Assembly (NCBI GenBank): GCA_011947345.1
Contig: JAAVTG010000111.1
Coordinates: 150,613 to 214,612 of the forward strand
From: Phytophthora quininea
Taxonomy: Eukaryota > Oomycota > Peronosporomycetes > Peronosporales > Peronosporaceae
Direction of reading: 5' to 3'
Length of the DNA: 64,000 nucleotides
Positions 9,639-17,745 of the stretch are shown one piece after another. Within the stretch, counting starts at the first letter, position 1; the number at the start of each line of letters is the position of its first letter. Under the pieces are notes generated by a model. The model was not told where the DNA came from. It did no database searches and was given only the letters and a program-made list of their open reading frames with translations. The translations under genes and the position numbers were made by a program.

Positions 9639-12486
9639 GGAAGAATTTTTTGGGGTCAAGTTTGGGTCAGGTCAAGTTCGGGTCAAGTTCAAAATTTAGT
9701 TTTTTCTGAAACTTGATCCTAAAATTTGACCCAACTCGTGACTTGACCAACCTCTATTCTGTGATATTGAATAAATTCTCATACTTTATTCATGAAACTT
9801 TCACTTTTAGAGGAGGTTGTTTGCCGCACCAGTCGAGCAGTGATTATTCACTTCAACTTTAACTTTTGATTGAATTGGCTCGATTAACGCCAAAGCAAAA
9901 CCGATAGGAAATACCATAAGTAAGTCAACCATTCGAAAAATTTCGAAGATATTGGTGCACTGAGTGTGTGTCAACGTTTCTAAACGCATGGTTCGGGTTC
10001 AAATCCCGTCGTGTCCTACTCTTCACGTAAGGTTCGTCGCTCATCCGTCCGCCGATGTCCGTTCCGTTCACCCATATGGTAGTATGCATTGTATTCTGGG
10101 CTAACCTACCCAGTTGTCAGTGGTGACAGGGCAAAGGTCAGGTACATGAGAACGATGTGGCAATAGAGGGACACGGGAGTAAGTTTTTGACGTTGGTAAT
10201 TGTACATGATATTTATGTACTTTCTTGTATCGGATACATTCCAGGTCCTCCCAAACAGGGTACAAGCAGCGAAATTATAGTGCTACAAATACTAAATAAA
10301 TTAAAATGTTGAACAGCTCACTTATGCACTAATCAACTAAGTTTCAGTTTGATTTTTATTATTAGATCTCAGACACTCAAAAGCCCCGGCATAAAACTAA
10401 GACCTAACTATTGCCAATGAATGAAAATGGTGCATACAAACCGTCTAATACGCAGGCGATTGCGATTCGTCCGACGAGGCAAATGACTCAGTGGCCACCA
10501 CGGACGAATTATCGGAGTCGGAAAATCTTCCTGGTGCTGACTGTGAGTCTTCGTGGGCGGGTGCTCGAACAATTCGGTTGGAAATATCGCCCAACAGCTG
10601 TGCATTCTGCCGGCTCTGCTCTTCGATTACTCCGATAAATTGAGTGACGTCTGGATGAGGCACTGCAAAAGCCTCATTTAGTGCCCGATTATAGCGCTCT
10701 AGAGGATTGTTGGTCCGATTCACGATGTCCTCTCGCAAGCCGTAGATATTCCACGTGAAGTTCTTCACAGTCGTCCTTGATCAAAATTTTCACCTCACGT
10801 TGCCCTCTGTTCATAATCTCACTGCGACGAATTACTGTTAATTTGTCGAGACAACCTTCGGCCATAGCAACAGCAACTTCTTGGGGTGGTATCCTCAACT
10901 TTAGTAACTTTCGACGAAGAGCTTGCTTAAAGTGAAACAGGCAACTAATAATTCGAGCCTCTGGAAACTGGTTCTTGGCGGCTTTTATCATGGCATACTC
11001 GAAGTCACATACGACGTGCGTCGGTCTAAGCTTTCGATCGCAAGCCATGAACACAAAGTGTAGCAAATGTTCGTAAACTTGAGCCGTCTTGCCGGTAGTC
11101 AACACGTAAAACACCGGTAGATAGACATCTGAAATGGCGTCGTGAGTCATTAAAATGACGAGTTGGTAAAACTTAGTCGGCACACACTTGTACGTTGCGT
11201 CCATGAATAGAGAGCTTTGCCGCTGCTTCATACGATCGACCAAGTGGGGTGTCCCCAGCCAATAACGCGGTGCAACACTTCGTCTTCGTAGTACGTGAAG
11301 TGAAATTAGAAAAACTTGAGATCCGGGCTTTTTTAACGTTGCGCAAAGGTTCACTTTCAATGCGACCATAAATTTCTCGGCCGAAGTGTTTCGCTCTTGT
11401 TCGATATAGCCGGCCTAAAACTTGCATTTTAGTCGCCCCACGGACAATCTGCGTGTCATCGCCATAAAACCGATCACGGACAGTCAACCATACTTGTTTT
11501 GGTGGCATGGTCACGTTACGAAGTGCCAGCGTATCCGTGAAATCCAGCATCTGCTCTTTGCAGTCGACGGTCACCGGTCGAGGTCCTTGCTCAACAGGCT
11601 GATTACGATCAGGATTGCATGCTGGTTTGTGAACTCCTTCCACCCATGCAGCGTTTGGAGTTATCGCTAGTTTTGCCCGACAGCCGGTACGTCTGCGCAC
11701 GCTGCAGCGATGGCGCTCCGATAAACCGCTCCCCCAGTAATACGAGTAGCCATATCCGCGGTAGTAAACCGACTTCGTCTTGTCGTTGCGCACAACTTCG
11801 TCGGGAACGCCATGTTGACTTGTGCCTGGAACAGGGTTGTCATCATCACCAGCACCGTCTCCTGGTACTTGGATATTATCAGTGTCCCCTGGCTCATTGT
11901 CGCCTGGCTCATCGTCACCTGGCTCACCATTAATGCCTGTGGTTGTTGCAGTTGGACCACGATACGGAGACCCTTCGTAGTCGAACGAAGCAGACTTGTA
12001 ACTACTCGAATCGGACTGAGCGTCTTCTTCTGCTTGATAGCCGTCGGATTCGGATTGGTCGGACATGGAATCGTCGGGCGACATCGACATTGCAACGCGG
12101 TAGGTGCACCAGTCGCTCGCTTGGACCGAAGAGCAGCGCAATACGAAGACCGAGTCTGTGGTTTGGGGGAAATTGACTCTGTGGCGTGGGCCATTGAATT
12201 AAAGTCGACACATGATTGGCTGACGTTAAATCTGTTACCCAATCAGCGGATGCCAACGCACGGCAGCCTTGATGCGTGCCGTTGTACCTATTTATGTATT
12301 TAGTGTGGCTATAAACGAAATTTACATAAATCTCTGTGATAATTGATAGGGGTTGACCCAAACTTGACCCAAATAAAACTTGACCAGAACTTGACCCAAA
12401 AAAGGCATCTTGACCCGACTTGACCCCAAAAAATGGACTTGACCCGAACTTGACCTGACCCAAACTTGACCCCAAAAAAGGTTACC
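9639..12486. mobile_element. Mutator-like (MULE) DNA transposon, 2.85 kb
   Basis: Both ends carry a terminal inverted repeat of about 50 bases (9639-9689 and 12436-12486), identical for over 40 bases from the TTTTTT run through GGGGTCAAGTTTGGGTCAGG onward. The element is flanked by a 9-bp direct duplication GTGGCCGCG, the size typical of Mutator elements. Inside is a minus-strand transposase gene with a MULE domain. The ends are rich in the short word GGGTCAAGTT and its complement, a likely transposase-binding array. It sits in the 5' part of an M96-like coding relic, so insertion would have disrupted that gene. The 750 bases between the left end and the transposase stop are AT-rich with nothing else recognised. 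Confidence 0.88.
10445..12090 (-). pseudogene. MULE transposase with FLYWCH-like zinc finger, frame-broken
   Basis: Reads from an ATG at 12090. Acidic N-terminus, then a FLYWCH/WRKY-GCM1-like zinc finger (YYRGYGYSYYWG, C-x-V-R-R-R-T-G-C, ending HKPAC) near 11640-11760, a linker, then the MULE DDE domain: LFMDATYKCVPTKFYQLVIL with the first Asp, HVVCDFEYAMIKAAK with the second, and ISCLFHFKQALRRK. The C-terminal helical part has VNRTNNPLERYNRALNEAF. Two frame breaks interrupt it, near 11300 and 10770. Without them it would be a roughly 550-residue transposase, so the copy is either recently dead or carries assembly errors. Confidence 0.8.
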
Positions 12487-12495
12487 GTGGCCGCG
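12487..12495. repeat. Target-site duplication, right copy
   Basis: GTGGCCGCG, identical to 9630-9638, immediately after the right terminal inverted repeat. Confidence 0.8.
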
Positions 12496-12531
12496 GCGTC
12501 CTCGTCATTGAACAGCGCATCCAGCTCCATC
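12487..12531 (-). pseudogene. M96-like relic, 5' end cut off by the transposon
   Basis: Minus strand encodes MELDALFNDEDAAAT, an acidic start that continues across the transposon into the reading frame at 9629 and below (D-A-A-A-T-E-D-P when the element is removed). It shows the insertion fell about 15 codons into the gene. Confidence 0.55.
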
Positions 12532-12767
12532 GTAGAAATAAAGGTGTACGATTGGCCAGAACTGTAAATCGGAGTTAAATCAAGATAAATCCATGCAGCC
12601 ATTTATTTGAACAGTGAAGAAGTATACCATTTACTTAGAATAAGTGTTATAAAGATGTCTTAACATACTTCTAAATCGGAATATAATTCGGCTCTGCCCC
12701 AGAGCCGCACATTTCCAGGCTCTTGACGTTTTGGGGGTCCAGTGAGTTTGCTTACTGCCTGGACACG

Positions 12768-14376
12768 ATGAAGAGCGTCTCGCGCGTGGCCAAGACGCTG
12801 CAGAGTATGTGGCGTCCTCCTCCTCCCTGCTCTCCATCCTCTAACGCACGCTTGTCCCCCGTACAGCGCGCGGATTCCGCACCAGCGCCGCCCTCGCCAA
12901 TGCTGTACGAATTCCGTCGCCTTTAAAATATCTAAAACTTCTCTAATATTTTTCATGGATTCTTCAGACGGAGGAGGCGGCCATGACCCGCGTCTACGGC
13001 GGCCTCAAGGACGAGGACCGCATCTTCACCAACGTCTACGGAGAGGACACGTGGCGCGTGGACGGCGCGCTGCGTCGCGGCGACTGGCACCGCACCAAGG
13101 ACCTGCTCTGCATGGGGCCCGACTGGATCGTGCAGGAGATCAAGGACTCGGGTCTGCGCGGCCGCGGCGGCGCCGGCTTCCCGTCCGGTCTAAAGTGGAG
13201 CTTCATGCCCAAGCAGACGGACGGTCGCCCGTCCTTCCTGGTCGTCAACGCTGACGAGAGTGAGCCCGGCACCTGCAAGGACCGAGAGATCATGCGCAAG
13301 GACCCGCACAAGCTCGTGGAGGGCTGTCTCATTGCCGGCTTTGCCATGCGCGCCCGCGCCGCCTACATCTACATCCGCGGCGAGTTTTTCAACGAGGCGC
13401 TGATCCTGCAGGAGGCCATCCACGAGGCCTACCAGCGCGGCTTCCTGGGCCGCAACGCCTGCGGATCCGGATACGACTTTGACGTGTACTTGCACCGTGG
13501 TGCCGGTGCCTACATTTGCGGCGAGGAGACTGGCCTGCTAGAGAGTCTCGAAGGCCGCCAGGGCAAGCCGCGCCTCAAACCGCCTTTCCCGGCCAACACG
13601 GGCCTGTATGGCTGCCCGACGACGGTGACGAATGTGGAGACAGTGGCGGTGTCGCCCACGATCCTGCGCCGTGGCTCGTCGTGGTTCTCGAGTCTGGGAC
13701 GCAAGAACAACCACGGCACCAAACTCTTCTGTATCTCTGGACACGTCAACAATCCATGCACGGTCGAGGAGGAGATGAGTATCCCCTGCGCGACCTGATT
13801 GACCGCCACTGCGGTGGAGTGCGTGGCGGCTGGGACAACCTGCAGGCGTGTATCCCTGGCGGGTCGTCGGTGCCCGTCCTGGACGAGGAGCTGTGCCAGG
13901 ACATCATGATGGACTACGACGACCTGAAGCAGCGTGGCGGCTCTGGTCTGGGCACGGCCGCCGTGACGATCTTCGACAAGAGCGTGGACATGGTTGGCGC
14001 TATCCGTCGGTACTCGCACACGCACGAGAGTTGCGGCCAGTGCACGCCCTGCCGCGAAGGCACGGGCTGGATGGAGAAGGTGTTGACCCGCATGGAAACG
14101 GGCAACGCCGACTTGGAGGAGATCCCCATGCTCGAGGAGATCTCGCGCCAGATTGAGGGCCACACGATCTGCGCTCTGGGCGACGCCGCCGCCTGGCCTG
14201 TGCAGGGTCTGATCCGCAAGTTTAAGCACAAGCTGGAGGAGCGCATCAACGACCCGTCCAGCTTCAAGCCCGAGGACCACTTCCAGAAGGCCTGGACCGG
14301 AGCTCCGTTCAAGAACCAGGACTGGGTGAACAAGTACTCGGACGGCTCGGCGTACAAGTCCAAGGCCAGCGCGTAA
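12768..14376 (+). CDS. NDUFV1: NADH:ubiquinone oxidoreductase 51 kDa subunit (complex I flavoprotein 1)
   Basis: Core subunit that binds NADH, FMN and iron-sulfur cluster N3 in mitochondrial complex I. Three exons: 12768-12804, 12867-12904 and 12968-14376. The first two encode a mitochondrial presequence ([12 protein letters not shown], then [12 protein letters not shown]). The body carries [17 protein letters not shown] (FMN/NADH fold), [34 protein letters not shown] (NADH-binding), [10 protein letters not shown] and a last cysteine in [10 protein letters not shown] for the 4Fe-4S cluster. Length is normal. The frame breaks once at the CCCC run 13783-13786; one more C would join EEEMSIP to [11 protein letters not shown]. 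For such a gene this is more likely a consensus error than real loss, unless another copy exists. It lies between the arms of the inverted duplication. Confidence 0.93.
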
Positions 14377-15649
14377 GGCTAAGATATGGCGGTGGTGTGT
14401 TTGCTGGAAAAACAGAAATGAATCGAGACAGAGTTTGCAGAGAGAGAGAGAGTAGTGATACGGCAGCGAGCGGCGAGTTGTCCATGCGGGAGCCGATTCA
14501 GAGAGTCCAGACGCTAAATACAAGGAGGCCATTCGATTGCAGCGCTATCGACGTGTGCTAACATTTTATTCGCTACGAAGTAGATCGTTCAGCAACTGAA
14601 TGGCATTTGCAACTGACCGTTTGCTACCACAAGAGCACCTGTGTATTCACGCCCAATTCCATATGCAACACCCGCCCGGCCAAGTCATATTTGCATTCCT
14701 TCGCCGAGAGGTGTGCGACGATGACGTCGCTCGGACTGTGTGCCTAGCCATTTACACCAAGCTGCATTCCGATGACAACCGCATGGCGTCAAGACGCATC
14801 GCACAATTCTCGGACCACAAGGCTCAACGCGCCAAGCTCAGCAACTACCGGGTCTTTGACGAGATGAAGAGCAGTGTAGGCAACAGTGTGTGGTCCACCA
14901 CAGCTACAAGAGTACTTTACGTTGGTGGCGCAAGTTCATTGCACTCAGCAAGACCCTGCTAGCTCCACAACGATGTCGAGCTCGCAAAGTTTGGGACCGG
15001 TGCAAAAAGCGAGACCAGCGATGGTGGCACGCTCGGCGCTCGCCAAGACGCGATGATGGGATGCTTTCGGTGAGGCGGATCTCTACGGCTTGAGACTGTG
15101 GAATGTCACGATGCTACAGGAAACAACACGTTGCATCGCAAAGCTGCGAGATAATCTTTGGATGTGGTGGAGATGACCCTATCCTGACAAAGATGGCGTT
15201 GAAGCGGTCTTGCTGCGGCTACTGCTGTGCTGCAGCTGCAACAACATCTCGTTGAAACCCAAAATGCTGCGGTCGGCCACTACCACATGCACCAGACCCC
15301 ATCCGACCTTGTTCACTGTCCGTGGCATTGTACGGACTTCCTTCCAACTTGCCGGATTCGCGTCAAAAACAGCTCAGCCTAGCGAGTGAAATCTACGCGA
15401 CTCAAGCCAACGCTCTATGCTGCTGGAAGTTTGCCATCGTCTTTGTCGTTGCTGTAGAGCTGACCAAGGCGAAGCTGCCGATCGTGTTGAAGCTCGTTCG
15501 CAGCCCTATCTCGATAAAAGTGCGCTCGCTGTTCGAAGGCAAGATCCTCGTTCGGGATCGGCTCAATCATAGAGAGCTTTTCAGTGAAAAGTTTTCGCCA
15601 AGCCGGCAGCCTCTCAACGCCGTAGTGCCATGGAACTCATCTACCGAAA

Positions 15650-15666
15650 GCTCATTCTGCCATTTG
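15650..15666 (+). promoter_or_regulatory. Oomycete core promoter (Inr+FPR) of the right-arm secreted gene
   Basis: GCTCATTCTGCCATTTG, 41-57 bases before the ATG at 15707; identical to the left-arm copy. Confidence 0.8.
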
Positions 15667-15706
15667 CGCCGGAGCACCACAACACTTCACCTCCCAAGCA
15701 ACCACC

Positions 15707-16306
15707 ATGAAGATCGCCCACCTCGTCGCGCTGACCGCCGCGATCGTCGCTGCTACTGCTGCTCCGACCAACGCCGCGTGGAGTTTGACCACTGACAGCA
15801 ATGACGTCAAGTCCAACAATGTTGCTGAGGGCCTGCAGGTCGGCCGTCAGCTCGGTGCTGGTGGCGGTCTCCGCGGATCGACCCAGCAGCAGGGCCAGGA
15901 CGACGGCAACCAGAAGCAGAACGATGGCAGCCAGAAGCAGGATGACGGCAACCAGAAGCAGAACGACGGCAAGGACAAGAAGAAAGACAAGAAGAAAGAC
16001 GACGAGGACAAGAAGAAAGAGAAAGAGAAGAAAGAAAAAGAGAAAAAGGAGAAGCAGGACAAGAAGGACAAGAAGGAGAAAGACAAGAAAGAGAAGCAGG
16101 ACAAGAAAGAGAAAGAGAAGCAGAAAGACAAGAAGAGCAAGGACGAGGGGAACAAGAACGACAAGAACGACAAGAACGACAAGAACGACAAGAAGAGCAA
16201 AGACGACAAGAGTCAAAAGCAGGGTGACCAGTCCCAAAAGCAGGGTGATAAGCAGCAGTCTCAGAAGCAGGGCGAGCAACAGCAGTCCCAGAAGCAGGGA
16301 GCGTAG
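15707..16306 (+). CDS. Small secreted K/Q/D-rich repeat protein (R-Q-L-G family), right-arm copy
   Basis: Intact 199-residue twin of the gene at 7196-7777. Same signal peptide, same GRQLGAGGGLRG motif and same Lys-rich body; the only protein difference I can see is six extra residues in the K-N-D repeat (KNDKNDKNDKND against KNDKND), from replication slippage of a 9-base unit. Because the arms carry the promoter as well, both copies should be expressed alike. The function is unknown. Confidence 0.7.
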   Translation: MKIAHLVALTAAIVAATAAPTNAAWSLTTDSNDVKSNNVAEGLQVGRQLGAGGGLRGSTQQQGQDDGNQKQNDGSQKQDDGNQKQNDGKDKKKDKKKDDEDKKKEKEKKEKEKKEKQDKKDKKEKDKKEKQDKKEKEKQKDKKSKDEGNKNDKNDKNDKNDKKSKDDKSQKQGDQSQKQGDKQQSQKQGEQQQSQKQGA

Positions 16307-16518
16307 ATGACCCAACCGAGCTGAGCTCGACAAGCCCGCCTCAACGACTCCAGACTGGATTATATCACTGCACGAGTAGTACATTTTGGCAGACTGCTAG
16401 AAATTCGATTCGTAATGTCCAGACATTTTTGCCTGATTTCGAATGGCTTTCAACGTTACAGGCTTGGCGTGGCGATCGCTTGTGATCGACCTCGATAAGT
16501 GCTTGCACACTTTAACAG

Positions 16519-17745
16519 CGCGCCGAATTGAGTAGATTATGTATAACGTGGTAAGCGACACAAAAGCTTTTGCACCGACGCCGAACAACTTTCTGCTCGT
16601 TCTGCAAGACCCGGCACAACGAGCAGAGAGCTACAGCGGTTTAACAGCAACGACGTTCAACAACGCGAACACACGAGAGATCCACAACAAAGCTCGTCAC
16701 AGCGCTCTTGCCAATGCTTGCACTTGCCCAGCGACTGCATCGTGACGCAACACCCTCTCCATCGAACATTCGGGGCGAACGCAGCGTCAAATCCCAGGAG
16801 GTAAGACCCAAAATTTCTCGCCACGCTGCATAGAGGGCGAGTAACGGAGCCTTTACGCTCGGGATCGTGGCGTGTTGCTTTGAGCGAAGCGCTCGCTCGC
16901 AGTGGAGATCGCCACACAAGTCCCTCTTCGCGGGCGGCCGCGCACTGCAAGCGCACGCAAGACTGCAACCTGGTCAACATGCCGACAGCCCAAAGACCGG
17001 AACGCAAAGTGGAACTCGGTGCGTCCACACTTCAGATTTGAGCGACCAGAGAGGTCCGCAATGTGACGACGCTCGGACAGAAAAACGTTCGAGCGTAGCG
17101 CGCCCGATCTCATCTTCGATCCTGCGAACCAGGTTCAACGAGCTGCAACGCGCGTGTCAAGGCTGTGGCTGACCGCTTTGCAGCATTGCTGTTGTTTACA
17201 GGGGCGGAGCTCTATCGTTCAGTGGACAAGCCGGAGTTTTATGAAGACGATCCTCTGCTCCGATCTCTCGTGAGTAACGAAGAAGACCCGCGATTGTCTC
17301 GGTGGAGTGCAAGCTCTCCTAGACTTTTGGCTAAAGCACCCACCGCAGAGTGAATTGCCACCAGGAGGACAAACACCGTGTCTCGTCAGATGGTGGCGAA
17401 CCAACCAAACCAGCGCTGGTTTCACACGGCTGAAGCGCCAAGGCACTTGGCATTACTGTTCGATGGCGGTCGCATGTAAAAGCTGGCGGGTAGGTTCGAG
17501 CGAGAGCGTCTTCGGAGAAAATCCTCTTGGCCAGCTTTCACATTGTCGCGACGGTCTCAGCTTGGCCGCTTTATGGCCGATGTGCTGTTCGAAGGGGATT
17601 TGGTTGCCGATCGAGGATCGCAATCGTAGAGAGCGCTGGGCCTGCAAGCCGAGCTCATTCAGCAATTTGCCGAGCCTCGCCAACGACTCCAGTTGCTTGA
17701 TTGGAAGCCCGCTTCCAATACGCCCCTCTTGTAGCTAACACCGCC
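16519..17745. other. Intergenic, nothing recognised
   Basis: Over 1.2 kb between the right arm and the long repeat-protein gene. Frames up to about 140 residues exist on both strands (for example plus 17307-17738 and minus 16657-17028), but they overlap each other, lack known motifs and lack convincing start context. A clear promoter element of the Inr+FPR type is not visible before 17746. Confidence 0.4.

Larger units (their letters stand above)
14712..16518. repeat. Inverted duplication, right arm
   Basis: Reverse complement of 6984-8772, 18 bases longer because of two extra copies of a 9-base Lys-Asn-Asp unit in the secreted-protein gene. Spacer between arms is about 5.9 kb. The left edge carries part of the same M96-like relic (VCLAIYTKLHSDDNRM) fused to unrelated sequence upstream. 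Confidence 0.9.

Noticed and set aside
9958..10020. tRNA-like T-arm (GGGTTCAAATCCCG) that might mark a tRNA gene or a tRNA-derived SINE.
   Set aside because: No matching acceptor stem, D-arm or well-paired anticodon stem could be found upstream; at most a degraded 3' half.
13510..14532. 340-codon minus frame opposite the complex I gene.
   Set aside because: Shadow of the conserved gene; no domain.
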